Shown: positions 43,180-56,003 of the stretch, in pieces
Position numbering within the stretch: the stretch's first letter is position 1
Layout: every line of letters starts with the position of its first letter
From: Trichoderma breve
Taxonomy: Eukaryota; Ascomycota; Sordariomycetes; Hypocreales; Hypocreaceae
Length of the DNA: 64,000 bases
Direction of reading: 5' to 3'
Assembly: GCF_028502605.1 (NCBI RefSeq)
Contig: NC_079232.1
Coordinates: forward strand, 1,922,001-1,986,000
Position numbers and translations under genes: made by a program
The notes under the pieces: generated by a model
Database searches by the model: none
What the model saw: only the letters and a program-made list of their open reading frames with translations
Told to the model about the DNA's origin: nothing

Positions 43180-46100
43180 CACTGTGCTTCGCGTTGCTTT
43201 CTCTTCTTGGGGGTTTGCTCAAAAGGCAACTGTCGGGGACGTTTTGCCTGTCGGCCGCAAAAGACGAGCAAGTACCGGAAATATCACACCAATAGCCCAA
43301 AAGTACCGGCACCGTACATACAGCAGCACGATTGCGTGCTGGAAAAAGGAAAACAGTGGCCCTCGGTGTTATTTCACTTGATGCATCGCATTCTGGCTAC
43401 GCCGAGGCCGAGCAGCTACGGCAAGCGATGGTGAAATGGCCCATGTCAGGACAGCGACCCGGGACGCTGGCATTGAAGCCCAGTACCTGGTAGCAGTTAG
43501 CAAAGCGGTGCCAGGCCGGATAGGATGTTGCTCTTCTCCGGAAAAGCACCAGCTCACAAAGAACCTGGCCGATATCACTTGTGCTGTACGTGAAAAAGCA
43601 GTTGGACCAACATGCAGGTGAATTACATGGATGGGGTGGGCACGTGGGCTTTCGGAGGAGGGGGGTGTCACTATACAGTACCTGTATACATGTATGTGTG
43701 AAAGCCCCGATCGTCATTTAGTCTAGCCATTGGCCAGAAAGAGTGAGCTGCATATTGAACCGACCAGGGTGGCCATGGGTGGCCCATCACGACAGGGGGC
43801 TAACCCCTGTCATCAGGAAACCGGCGAGAAGTTCTGGCTCAAGGGCTCTCAGCGTGTTGGACAAGAGTGTAAACGAATGCCTTTCTCGCTGCCGTTCAAT
43901 TAGCCCGCGGCAGAGCGAGGTGCGTTCGTCATCCAGTGCCATCAAGTCGGAGTTTGTGTTTGGGCCAAAGGGAGCGCCAGGGCACAACGTTACGCTTGCC
44001 CCGAGGCCCCTGCCAACCTGTCGGGGGGGATTTGGCAGATCTTGACAGCTGAGGAGGACCGAATGCCGTGACGATTTGTAGCTGCCAGGATGAATCTTGG
44101 TTGGAGATTTGCCAGTCGATTTCGATGGTGCCCTTCGGGATGGAGGGGTGGAGGGGGGAGCGATATGACGAGTGTGGAGGTATCACAGCGTCGGGGGGCT
44201 GTGGAGAGTTTTCAGCTTCAGGGTTGTTGTCACTCATGGGAATGTCTCTCATTCGAACGTCTCACTCGTGGCCCCAGCAAGCCATTTGCAGCTTTCACGT
44301 CGACACAGGCGCTTCGTCGGACATATTGAATCCTATCCTGGTGAAGCTTGACGCCAATGCCATGTCGAACCGAGGTCAGAAGTTCCTCGGGGCTTGAAAA
44401 TGGCAAAGACTTGACAGGATAAGCATCTTGGTACGTGCAAAGTGTCCACGTCCGTTTCCACGTCCATGCGACGGCTTTGCCGCTCGCTGACGCACACGGA
44501 GATGGGCGGCGAGACAAAGATACAATCGGGCAATCATCTGTACCCAAGCAGCAGAATGAGCTACTGTACGGCACTGTATATTACCTGTACACCATCGCGT
44601 ACTCGCACTCCCAGATCGCGCCAGCGGATAGTTGCGAGACTCCGGTTGATTGCAAATCGACGACCGCCGCAGCGATTTGGAAAAGCGACAAAACGCCCCA
44701 TGTAAGTGGACCGGATACTCTTGCAAAACACCAAAAACTGGGACAAAACAAAAGCAGGGGCGCCGAGCTGGCGTTTCCCCTGCCAGCTGACTATGTGACT
44801 CCCGGCCATTGCCCTAAGGAGGTATGACAGGCACTTGGTCAGTGTTGGAGCAGCGAATTTCAAATTCAATGCCACGGGGAAGAACAAACCAAGACGCCGC
44901 TCCGATACCCTTGAAAACTTTAAGATGTGCCGGCCATGGCTGTCGGAGTGGACCCTGACTTTGAACTTGATCTTCAATTCAATTTCCTTCGTCCCCCCTG
45001 GTTGTGTCTTTTTTGTCTCTGCCTGGCTCAGGTTCAGACAGATGACAAGTCCGAAAAAGGGGGGTGGGATGAGGTTGACATTGGCAGCAAGGCCAGTCAT
45101 GTGCTTGTCTGTCTCAGTGACAGGCAGGAACTTCCCTCCACCGTCATTGGCACCCTAAGCGAAGAAGCTGAAAAAGATGTTTCCGTGGCTGGGGGCAGAT
45201 CTCATTTGCATGTAACGAGATTGTGAGGCTGTATATGTGCATAGATACATAACATGGGAGGACCCATGGCGCCTTCCCCCCGAAGCCGCAAGTTGGCCGA
45301 TGCTTCAAGTGGCATCAAGGTGGAAAGAGCATCTCCGCATCGGCCGATGCCAAAGCCCGATGTGATTGACGAGGCAAGAGCTCGTATCTTGTGTATTTTG
45401 TCTTTTCTTTTTTCGGGGACCAGAGAGGCAGTAGCACCCCAGGAGCTGTCGTGGTTCAGAGGGGCAGGAGCAGCCAACTCGGTGGCATATCAAATCAAGC
45501 CCCCGGCCGGGACTTTGAATCTGACGATAATCCGGACAACTGGAAGTACATGTACGGGCCTTTTCTGTTTTGGAATGGATCTCATCGGGGGATACGAAGT
45601 ACGAGGCAGCGGAAGCAGCACCAGCACCAGCCACAGCTACAGGAAACCCATCGCAAGCTGTACCCGGGGGGGTTCCCCTGCCAGCCCTATCTATACTGCC
45701 GACGACTGACGGCGGAACAAGAACAGCTACATGGCAAGTACTCGTACGATCAGCATGGGGGGAGCAGCAAATGGGCGGCTTAGTGGTAGCACATGGGGCA
45801 CAAGAGACAAAGCAGCGGAGTACGGAGTCATGGTGGCACTGCAACCAAGAGGGGGAGGGTGGCAGCAACTCGGGCTAGTTCAAGAGTAAGACGAGCCACC
45901 AGTGCGGGTAGGGCTGGGTTTTTGTTCCGAGGATTGGCATTTGCTGACGGGGTCCTTTTGGGCATGGGATTCTCTGCTAAAAAACTAAAAAGCTGCTGAC
46001 TGAGCCGTGGCTTAGATTAACGTGACTTTGATGTGGGAGCAGAAATGCCGCCGAGGACTTGACATGAAGTCAAAATACAGGTATGTGGACTGGACGGGCT

Positions 46101-46717
46101 GTCAGCTATTAGCACCAGACGCCACAACAAGGGCTGGTCCTAGTGTTATCGACGGATAGCCTGTTGACGTTGACAGCTGCGCAGATGTGGCAGACTAGAA
46201 GAGGCCGTGGCTTGAATGGAAGCTTCCAGGTGGTCTCAGTTCCATTCCTTGCTTGCGCCGTCTTGGATCATGGATGGCTTGTTCCTCCACTTGCACAGTA
46301 CGTGTATGCTCGGTTCACGAAGTTCAGTGTAGATTCAAGGGCTGCCTGGACACTGTGGTGCACAAAGCTGACCTCAATCTGCCCGGCAATGCTCCATGTG
46401 GAACTTTATGTTTGTAGGATTGGAGAGAAAGGGGCAAAGTTACTTGCATTCAACAGCTCAGGGCTCGATGATTTGGAGGTCCTTGGACAATCTATCTGGA
46501 GCAGAGAGTGGGGTTGCAAGTTGGGGGTTGCTAAAGGCGGGAGGTGTGTGTGTACAAGAACTCAGATGAATTAAATCCCAATGGACGGATATATGGATGG
46601 ATATCATGTAGGGGGGAATAAGCCGAAAGAGCATCGTCCTGTGCTCATCATTTGCCATAACGCACAGTAACGAATGCTCCGCAGCAGTGCTAGCATCGTA
46701 CAGGGCAAGCAATCTAA

Positions 46718-46745
<28 letters not shown>
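46718..46745. repeat. Poly(T) tract, 28 bases
   Basis: Uninterrupted T28 in the gene-poor region. No target-site duplication or retroelement end is recognisable beside it, so a retroposed origin is not supported. Confidence 0.9.
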
Positions 46746-46748
<3 letters not shown>

Positions 46749-49700
46749 TCCAGGTCTTCGGTTTCCCCTTCTATGTTCTGTTGCAGCTCCAATGCCTGTC
46801 TCCAGCTGCTCGTCGCATCCAATATTACCACGTCTCGTCAGCACTCTATTCATCGCCTGTGCTCGTATTCAATCAATTCCATAGACCCATCAATCACTCC
46901 AAACAGCTCCGTAGCGGCGGTTGTGTCCTCAAACGGCGTGCACTGGCCTGGCCCCCGCCGCAGCGCTCAGGTCAGGTACAGCCCCGGGGAGCCATCCATC
47001 GATATCCGGCGCCCCTCTCATCGATCCACAGGCAGCGCTCGAGCGGCCCTAAAAGCGTATCGCTAGGGTATTGACGTTCCAATATTATGGAGTAGAGCGC
47101 GTGGGGTCCAGCGATTTGGTCAGCACTTGAAGCTAGAAAGGATTGCACTAGAAATGAGTGTGTACAAGGTCGTGGGATGGAGGGGCTTTGATAGGTTGAT
47201 GCGGAGAGTTGGGATTGGGATGGGGATCGGGGGATTGGGGGGACTGGGCCAAAAAGAGATTGAGGCCACGGACGTGCCGATGATGGGCTGAAGCTGCAGC
47301 TTGGCTTGCAGCATCGTAGGCGAGTCAAGCAGACATTGCAGGAGGGACGTTGCTGATACGTCCAAATTTCTCTTCTCGCCGATCTGGGAGCTGGAGGGGA
47401 CCGAAGAAGGAGGAGAAGAAGAAGAAGGAGAAGAAGCTTGGGTGACCTCATGCGATAGTAACACGGAATGTATACTGTACAGTATAGCGGCAGGTCTGGC
47501 TAGATTTGGGAGGTTTGGGGTTACATGATAGTCACAACACATGGAGGCATCAAGACCAGCTGCTTACATTGTGTGAAAGGTTTATTTAGCATTATCGCCA
47601 TCATCATCACCATCACGGAGGCACCATCGGTCTGATGCACAGGTGTAGCTACAAGGTATTCAGCTGCTATACAATGATGCAACATAGTGACGGCAAACTA
47701 ACAAACGAGTAGACGCAGACAAGCAGACAAGAGAGAGAGAGATGGGCGTCATCGTCGTCATTGCAGGGTCTCGCAATGCCCCTCGCCAAGAACCCTGCGA
47801 CACCGCCACAATTGTATCAAAAGAAGAAAGACTCGAGAAAAGGGAAAGAAACCATCATCACCATCATCATCACCGTCCAAAAAACCACCTGTAACAAAAG
47901 CAATCTCGGCGCTCCGGGTGGATGGGCTACTAGACCGCAACAACAAACATGACAGGACAGGCAGCAGAATAAGGCGCCACTCACGGCCACGCCTAGTGCC
48001 ACAAGCAACCTGCACCTGATGTGATGCGACCACCGGCCGTCTCTCTTGCAGCTGGCCAAATCTCATCTTGCTGCACGACGAAAATGTGGTTGGTTTTTTC
48101 TCACTCCGACATTCTACTCCCGTCATCCCCTCTATAATTCCATTTCCCATACAGCAAAGAGCGGACCGCCGGTCTTTGTCGCACAACCAGAAAAGCGGAA
48201 CACACAAGCTTGCGATCTGTTCCCCTCCATCAGCTAGGTTGCTTTTCGTCTCTCTCGCTCATATTGCTGCACCTCTTTTTCGTTTTTGCGTCTTACAGCC
48301 CTCTTTTCTCTTACGCTTCAGCGCGCCAGGGGTATTTGTTTCTTCGCAGCTGTCGTGTTTCTTACCCACCCTCTCGGACGCAGGTGCTCGGGCCAGAGGC
48401 AGAGAGAGAGAGATGTCGATGCTGCACTTGATGCCATCATTTCGCAGCGGCGATGCTATCGGTGATGTTACCTTGAAGTTTTGATACTGTGCAAGTATTA
48501 ATCCAAGCCAATGCAATGTACATACACAGTCTAGTGATGCTACTGCTGCTTGTATCCAGTCTGGATGCTGGTCAGACGCAGCGGCAGCACATGAGCCTTG
48601 ACTCATTCGCTCGCCCCCCCAAACGCAAACCTGACTGCGTGCTCTCTACTTCGTACATACGGCACAGTACATGGCATGGAGGTTTGCCGACGATATCACT
48701 CCAGGTCCAGTCCTTTCTGATGCCCCCCGTCCCAAATGCCCCATCTCGTGCTAGTGACGACGATGCGCGCACGCACCGCTACCAGCTCGTCTCCATGTCT
48801 TGATCCCTTGCTCTCCCGCATAGGCCCCCACACCGGTCAAGGCCGCTAGAGGTTGATAGACTTGGGTAAGTCGACTAGGAGCTCGGAGAGAGCAGAACAA
48901 AAAAAAGTTTTTTTTTTTTTTTTCAAGGTTCAAGAGCAGGGGTTCTCTTCGGTGCAAGTTCGCGCGCGTCGGGCTGAAGCGATGGCCCCATTGGGGGTTC
49001 TCGCTCACTCTCGCATCTGCCCCGGTCAGAGTTCAGTGGGGAGATGAGATTTGCCGTTTGGACCGGTCGGGTACTTGTACTGGTAGGGCTAAGCATGAGC
49101 TGTCTGGTACGAGGACTCACTCATACGAGGACTTGGCTGCTGCAATGCTTGATGGTGATGGTGCTAAGGAGGAGACTATTGGTTTTGCTGGCGGTGCCTG
49201 TAGCGCTGAAAGGGCATCCATGATTTGACCTATTTCGATCAGCCACCTCGATTAGGACCCTGTGAGCATCAATGCATTGGATCATTCACGGGTAGAACTG
49301 ACATCCTTGGATGAGCCAGCTGGAGTACGAATAGGGGTTGGTCACATCAGTACAAAGTGAGCACTCAACTTTGCTTGTGCTACCGAACACCTGGGAGTGG
49401 GACCCCGCTACAAGTTACAGCGCTGTAGAGCCCTGTACTGCACTGTAGAGTATGGATTAGCGGGTGCGCACCTGCTCTCCACTGTCTGAGTCTCTTCCGT
49501 CTCTCTTTGTCTCTCTCTCTGCCTCTTTGCCCTGCCCCATCCACCTCCAACCAACCTTCTCCAAACTCGGCCGCGTCTCTCCTTCGACGTTCCTTTTTCC
49601 GCACGGACTGAACCAACATTGAAAGCACTAATCCGGGGGCTAAAACTCGACGGGGCCCCTTGTTTCTTCTCCCGCCGCCGCTAAGCAACTGGCATGCGCA

Positions 49701-51368
49701 CTACCACAAGGGCTACCAAAGTGCTATCTAGCCAGGGGGGGTCCAAATTCTGGAGCAGAGACAGACATGGTGTTGAGAGGATCATCAGACTTTTGGCTGC
49801 GCAAGCGCTTGTCCAATGGCCGACATTCTGGCGCCTCGCCTGCGACTGGCCGCTACCATGATCCATGATACTCGAACCAAGCCAGGCCAGGCCCCCTCCA
49901 GTTCTAGCTCCGAATTCCAAACGCCAGCCGGCCAGCTTTCGGCCACCACCTTCTCCACTGCTGATGGCCTGCTATTGATGCTATTCTTTGCTCTTCGTGG
50001 TGTTCTGCGAGGCGAGGCGGTAGCATCATGTATGATGTATGTGTAGGTATGATGTAGAGGCTGCATGTGCCTTGTGTGTCTGCCTGCTAGCCAATGCCTT
50101 TGTGCTCTTGTGCTAGGACATGATGCAACTGTCGGTTGGTCCCAGCACCAAGAAGTGCGTGCCGCTGCTTCGCATTTTGATGTCCATGGGTTGATACCTA
50201 CAGGTATTTTAATCATTGATGGATTTGGAAATGTTGAAGCAACACACGCGGCCCAGCTAATGCTTGCTTTTTAGGCTATCCAACACACACACGAACACAC
50301 AAACATGTCTAGGCTCGACGGCTTCAACGTCCACGTTAACCAACAACACAATGCCGCTGAAGAACGCACGGCTTTCCTCCGTCATCCGGCAGATACAGTG
50401 TTGACCAAGCAGGCTAAGCCGGTTTGTTTCCGCGCAGCACAAGATTGACCTGACCCTTTCCACGACAAATCCCATGGGCGGGTACGACGACCGCGGAACC
50501 TGAACCCAGATCGACTCTGCCAGAGCCCCCATCTTCCAATCTGCAGATGCAACGCTTCGCCCCCCGGCTGAGCCCAAGCAATCCGCACCAGACATCGTCA
50601 CCCATGGGCGTGCGTCGAATCTCGGGCAGAACAGACACCAGCGCCAGTCCGTATCTGGGCGCTGTGCCCACAACTCCATCCAAGAAGCCGCAGCCGCACC
50701 TACTAAGCCTAGCCGGGGGCGTGTGCGAGCGAAGGGAGTGTGTCAATCCCACCCAATCCAATGCATCTACTATCTATCCATGGATGCTCTCTGCTCTGGT
50801 CTGTGAGGCTCTGTATGTCTCTCGTCGTCCGGCGTAGAATTAACTTGGCGATGGATCTTGGTCCGATCCATAAGGTACATATAACAGGCCCCGAGGTCCC
50901 ATCCTCTTGGGGCCTTGGATCATCTCTCCATCCTCCTCCTGACCACATCGGTATTTATTCAACAGCCAGATTCACATTGCACTATTTCCCATTGCTCCTC
51001 CTTCTCTTCTCTCCATCTACTTCGTCTTCATCTTCATCCTCATCCTCGGCTTTGTCCTTCATCTTCATCGACGAGCCAAGCCACTCTTCTACCATTAGTA
51101 GATCAAGCGTCGTGTTGCCTCCATCACTTCATCCTCTCTTCACGCGAAAGCAAGAGCCAATACCCTGCGTTGCTCTTATATGGCAACCCTTGCCTCGTCA
51201 CTCATCAATTTACCCCTTGCACCCTGAGCTGAGAGCCAATCCAGCTCATCCTCCTCACACCAACCCTTGTTGCATCGAAAGTGCAGTTTAGCCGCTTTCG
51301 ATTTTTCCGTTGTTGAGAAGAAAAAAAAAAAAAGAAAAGAAAGAAAACAGACACGTCCAATCATCGAC

Positions 51369-52895
51369 ATGGCCGCGTCAAACTCCTCCTCTTCCGCCTC
51401 TTCTCTTCCCCCTTTCTCCTCGCCCAACAGTGGCCAGTTCTACTATCACTATGACCAATCTACCTCTCTGTCCCATGTACACATCCACGACGACGGTCTC
51501 TACCACACTCAGCCAATTGATCCCCTGCTGCAAGACCCGGACTCTCCAGATGGCCGCGAGCAATCATGGGACGTGACATACTTTCAACCTCCTCCTACCG
51601 ACCCTTCCCTCGATCCCAGTGCCTCCAACATCTACCAGCAAGCATGCGGACCAAATGACTCGCCATACCCTATCAGCTTCATCGAAAGCAGCCCATCCAT
51701 TGGCAGCGATGGCAACTTTGAGATGGTGGACCCTCCCACTCCACCAGACGCGCAGGTCATCTCTCTCGGCAGCCCATACGACTCTGACGCCTCGGTTGAG
51801 CAGCAGGAAATTAGCTACTATCCACGCCCGCAGGATAGCACGTCGTTCTACCCCATGGGAATCATTGGGCTCAACAACTCGTGCACGTTCAGTACCAACT
51901 CCTTGACGCTTGTTGGCACGCACGGCGGCGGCCCCATTGATGCTGCCGACGTCGGCACCAGACAATATCCTCTCCGCACCACGCTGCCCTATGTGAACTC
52001 GGCCAGACGCATCAAAGAAGAGAGCCAGACCCCAAGCCTTGACGAGAGGTTCTTTTCCAACAGGGTCCCCGCACGGAAGCGTGCTCAAATCGCACGATGC
52101 CATACCAAGACCGGTTCGTGCAAGCGGGCCTCTCCCGACCACGAGTCCTCGCCGAGCGGCGACAAGAAGCGCAAGATCCACACGACCAACAAAAGGTTCT
52201 GCCACAAGTGCAAGAAGAACTTCCCGAGCCGAACGTCCCTCGACGAGCACACAGGCTCGGAGCACCCTCGCCCCTATATCTGCGTCTTCCATTACGCCGG
52301 CTGCAACGCCAGATTCGACGCAAAGAACGAGTGGAAGCGCCATGTTAGCACCAAGCATCTGGGCTTGAAGTACTGGGTCTGTACTGAGGGCAAGTGCGCC
52401 GACGAGCGACAGTCGTCCAACCAGCGATACGCAGGACTGCCATCGTACGGCAATATCTTCAACCGCAAGGATCTCTACACCCAGCACATTCGGCGGATGC
52501 ACGCCTCAGTCATTGGCCAGGGCTCTACAGACTACAGGGGCGCAGATGCAAGATCTGACCTCATGGTCAAGAAGATGCAGGAGGATGCCCTGCGCATCAG
52601 ATGCAGACTCCCAACCTGGATGCCTTGCCCCGTGCAGGCGTGCGACAAGTCCTTCACCGGCGCCACCGCTTGGGACGAGCGGATGGAGCACGTGGCCCAG
52701 CAGCACTTTGACAATGCAGCTGCCGGCCGGGAGCCTCCTGTCGAGTTTGGGGGTGCTCATGACACCGTCCTGACTGAGTGGGCACAGCGCGCTGACATTC
52801 GTATTGTCAAGAGGACCGAGGTGGGTTGGGAGCTCTGTGAACCCCTGAAGGGAGAGGCAGAGTACAGAATGGCCACCCCAGATGTTGAAGAGTGA
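51369..52895 (+). CDS. C2H2 zinc-finger protein, 508 aa
   Basis: Single exon. The frame opens at 51267, but that leader (including a Lys/Arg run from an A-rich tract) is judged untranslated. The Met at 51369 starts a Ser-rich N-terminus (MAASNSSSSASSLPPF). Residues 60-260 are acidic/Pro/Ser-rich, suitable for an activation region (inference). A bipartite basic signal lies at about 230-270 (ARKRAQIAR, DKKRKIH). Fingers follow: RFCHKCKKNFPSRTSLDEH (about 277), YICVFHYAGCNARFDAKNEWKRHVSTKH (about 306), a variant finger WVCTEGKC...NRKDLYTQHIRRMH with a long insertion, and CPVQACDKSFTGATAWDERMEHVAQQH (about 418). The NEWKRHVSTKH finger resembles NDWKRHESSQH of the gene at 37170, marking them as the same fungal C2H2 class. 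Likely nuclear regulator; targets unknown. Confidence 0.85.
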   Translation: MAASNSSSSASSLPPFSSPNSGQFYYHYDQSTSLSHVHIHDDGLYHTQPIDPLLQDPDSPDGREQSWDVTYFQPPPTDPSLDPSASNIYQQACGPNDSPYPISFIESSPSIGSDGNFEMVDPPTPPDAQVISLGSPYDSDASVEQQEISYYPRPQDSTSFYPMGIIGLNNSCTFSTNSLTLVGTHGGGPIDAADVGTRQYPLRTTLPYVNSARRIKEESQTPSLDERFFSNRVPARKRAQIARCHTKTGSCKRASPDHESSPSGDKKRKIHTTNKRFCHKCKKNFPSRTSLDEHTGSEHPRPYICVFHYAGCNARFDAKNEWKRHVSTKHLGLKYWVCTEGKCADERQSSNQRYAGLPSYGNIFNRKDLYTQHIRRMHASVIGQGSTDYRGADARSDLMVKKMQEDALRIRCRLPTWMPCPVQACDKSFTGATAWDERMEHVAQQHFDNAAAGREPPVEFGGAHDTVLTEWAQRADIRIVKRTEVGWELCEPLKGEAEYRMATPDVEE

Positions 52896-55800
52896 AGATT
52901 GACCTGTTGTCTTTTATTTTCTTGATTTTCTTTTTTTGTTCTTTATGGGCTACGGATCTGCAGTTGACTTGGATTAACCATTCCTCTCTTTGATGACTTG
53001 CTTTTTTGGTTATGTTGTGGATAGGACTTGTGTGGGAAAATATTGATATACACCCTTTCTTTCTTTCCTTATTAGTACAGAGTCTAGGCATATGTCCCCC
53101 CGTCTAGGAGATTCTTTATTGTTTGTTTCTATACTCGTCTTTCGTTCTTCTTTTCCTTTCGGCCATGATAACTATGTGCCTTTGTCAAGATACCAAAGAA
53201 TGCCCCAAAAAAATCATTTGCATAGACAGGATGGGAAGGATGGATCACATAGAAATGAAGCATGATTTTGCACCAAACGCAAGCAGCATCTCGGCACTGG
53301 CTTGAGTGAATGGTATTGTGAAACATGTAGTCAAAGCCCCCCTTTACTACGATACAGAGCCTCGCGGGATGTTCATCTTGGATCTGGATAGACCTGAAAC
53401 AGGTCCGTTCTTGGGGGCTTTGATTTTCCACCAGGCTCCGGTTTCTTTGCCGGCAAGCAGAGCCTCACGCAATATCGATTGGACCCCTCGTGGGGGCCTT
53501 GATGCAAGGCGTCAGGAGGCTGTTGACCATCTCGGTGTGGGACCGCACGGCAGCGGCAGCGATTACAGGCCAATACGCTGAGCAGATGGTGGCTTCATAT
53601 GATACGCGGGTCTTTTGATCTGCCTTGTCAGCCCTAGGGGAGGATGTTGTGTCTCGTACGACTCCCTTGTTCTTTATGTCCTTTTGTGTGTAAGTCACTG
53701 ATGGTTCGTGACATGTGGTCTACTTTAAGATGGTGTGGCGGGAAAGGGTGTGTTGCATTCTATTCTATTCTCTTCCCATTCTATCTTGTATCTTTACATT
53801 CTGTTTCACTTTATGCTGATAATACGGAGGAATTGACGAAAAGGGGGAAGGGGGGAGTGTTCACAACCAGACTCGGGATTTTGCCGAACCAACTGACAAT
53901 GAAGGATGGGTAATAAAGGGGGGGCGTGTTTGTATATCCGTAAACAAAAAGAACTACGCCCTAATCAGTGGCCATATTCCAGCATTACATTAACCCATGT
54001 ATAAGAAAAAAGGGGGACGAATGAAAAGGCAAACGAAGCGAAGCTAGATGCAGACAGAAAAAGGCGGCTTGTTGTTCGTTCTCTCTTTCGTTGATGCGAT
54101 GCGGCTCTGCGAGAGGGGAGGGGGAGAGAAGCGCGCATTGGTCGATGAAAAAGAGCCGCATTTTGCGGGCTTGGACGAAGCAAGCTAAATTGACAGGAGG
54201 CTAATTTTTTGCACGTAGGCGGGTTCGTATAAGCACCGTGCCGTGTTTTTTGCCGCAGGAGTTTAGTAGCAAGCTGTGTGAGTGATTGTTATTCGTTGTG
54301 ATGATTTGCAAGTTCAATTTCATTCGCGATGTGATCCATTACACCCACACCCCCATGTCCAGTGGAAGGGAAAAATAAAGCACAAATAATCGGTGTGCAG
54401 ATACTTAGATACTGAAAAGACATGCGCTGAAAGAAATAAGCAAAGCAAAGTACGTACATGAGGCAGACAGAAGCAGAAGAAAAAGGCAACAATACTACTT
54501 CATCCCGTCCCCCCTTTTTTTTTCACAAGCGTTATCATCCTCCTCCCCAACAAGAAAAACCAATGCAACGGAATTCAAAAGAAGGAAAAAGAAAGAAATA
54601 TCTAGATTTGTTCACCGAGCGGTTTGTATGCACCGATAATCAATTTGTGCAACCAACTGACAAAAATAAATGAATCCTCAACAACATGCCCGCCAAGAGA
54701 TGTATGTGAGTTGTACAGACGTACTACGATAAACAGACAAACAAACACGATGGACGCACTCATAGATACACGCATAAACACGATGGACACGCTCATAGGT
54801 AGACACACGCATAAACACATACATACATGCACATACGCATACATAAAAACATACCTAGCCAACCATTAAAAATCCCCAGGCATAAAAACGCCTCGCTGTT
54901 ACACAGCATGAAACTAAACTAGTCCAATATCAAAACAAGTCACTAAGACGCAAAGTATACATACACGGTCAAAGAAAGGAGAAGAAAAAAAAGAAAATAG
55001 TGAGTCAATAAAGGAAGAAGAGAAAAAAAGTAAGCGTCTCTTCGTGTTGCTCATGTCCATGTCTGAGACATGCATTTTGTCTCTTCCCCCTGTCACTACG
55101 CTGCTTGGCTCTACTTAGGTATCCTCTTCTTTTCTTTTCATATTTCCTTCACAGTGAATTTCAGTTTATTTTATTTATATCCATGTCTTGATCCTCCCTA
55201 CATTCGTATATGCAGCAAACGTTTCATCGCCATCGTCACCAGAGACAACATACGTAACCCTGCCAGACTCCTCTTCCTCCTATTCTTCCTCCTCCTGAGT
55301 CCTACTCCTGAGTCCTACTCCTCCTCTTTAGTCATAGAGTCTCACTTGATAGTCTCACTTGGCCAACAATTCCAAATACTCGGAGCATGTTTCGGACAGT
55401 TTCTGACAGTTTCTACCTATGCTTGACATCATCTTCGCTGTATACAGGAGAAGCGGCCAAGAGTAACAGATAACCATGCATATGATATACCACAAAGACT
55501 AGCTGATTCTCATCATCTTGTACCAGATACTGTAACACAAACGACTCCAACTCGTCTCCACAAGCACTCTTCCAGTCGTAGTAACGTAGCTATCAATGCA
55601 TTTCCAGCGCAATTAGTTCTCGTAATCATACTAATCATCATCAGCCCTCTCCGCTAAATCCACCACCGCCGACCAGCCACTCCATCAGGGGCAACCCTGG
55701 GGACTAACAGCCCGCAGGAAGTAATCGAAAAACATTCTGCAAAACAACTTTATCCACATACTGCGGCTGACTCCGAAGATCTGCATAATGCCGCAGAAGG

Positions 55801-56003
55801 AGAACGAAAAAAGAAAAACAAACGAGTAAACCTTGGTTGTAAAGAAAGAAAAAAAAGTGGAATAGGGGGGGCGTAGACCTTTCACCACATCCCCGCCACT
55901 CGACATCGCTGCATTATACGACACCAGGAGCATCTGACCAAGGTCCGTGCTAGGAGACATCGTCACCGATCGCCCTGTCGTCCTATACATAATCTTGTAC
56001 GCC
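52896..56003. other. Convergent intergenic region, 3.1 kb
   Basis: 3' flanks of the C2H2 gene and of the minus-strand unknown gene. Frames here are short and domain-free. It includes a 33-37-bp near-duplication at 54746-54815 (CACGATGGAC...CACGCATAAA). Confidence 0.5.
54746..54815. repeat. Two-copy tandem repeat, about 33-37 bp
   Basis: Copies begin CACGATGGACGCACTCATAG (54746) and CACGATGGACACGCTCATAG (54779), each ending CACGCATAAA. Confidence 0.75.

Larger units (their letters stand above)
39990..51368. other. Gene-poor region of about 11.4 kb between two C2H2 genes
   Basis: No frame in this stretch reads as a conserved protein. The longest (41511-42323 minus, 270 codons; 50740-51291 plus; 47120-47542 minus; 50257-50679 minus) are Ser/Pro/Leu-rich and overlap other frames. 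G+C stays near that of genic DNA, so it is not an AT-rich isochore. It holds simple repeats (listed separately), homopolymer tracts at 46718-46745 (28 T) and 48900-48923 (A run, G, 16 T), and many TACTGTAC/GTACATGTA palindromes. The last 700 bp are CT-rich and probably form the leader of the gene at 51369. Long non-coding transcripts or extended UTRs are possible. Confidence 0.5.

Noticed and set aside
44068..45878. Cluster of 80-190-codon frames on both strands
   Set aside because: Mutually overlapping, not consistent with one another, and no conserved blocks on either strand.
46718..46745. Poly(T) tract as the tail of a retroposed element
   Set aside because: No reverse-transcriptase remnant, internal promoter or flanking duplication could be seen.
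51564..52502. 312-codon minus-strand frame
   Set aside because: Antisense to the C2H2 gene at 51369, whose zinc-finger motifs make the plus strand the coding one.
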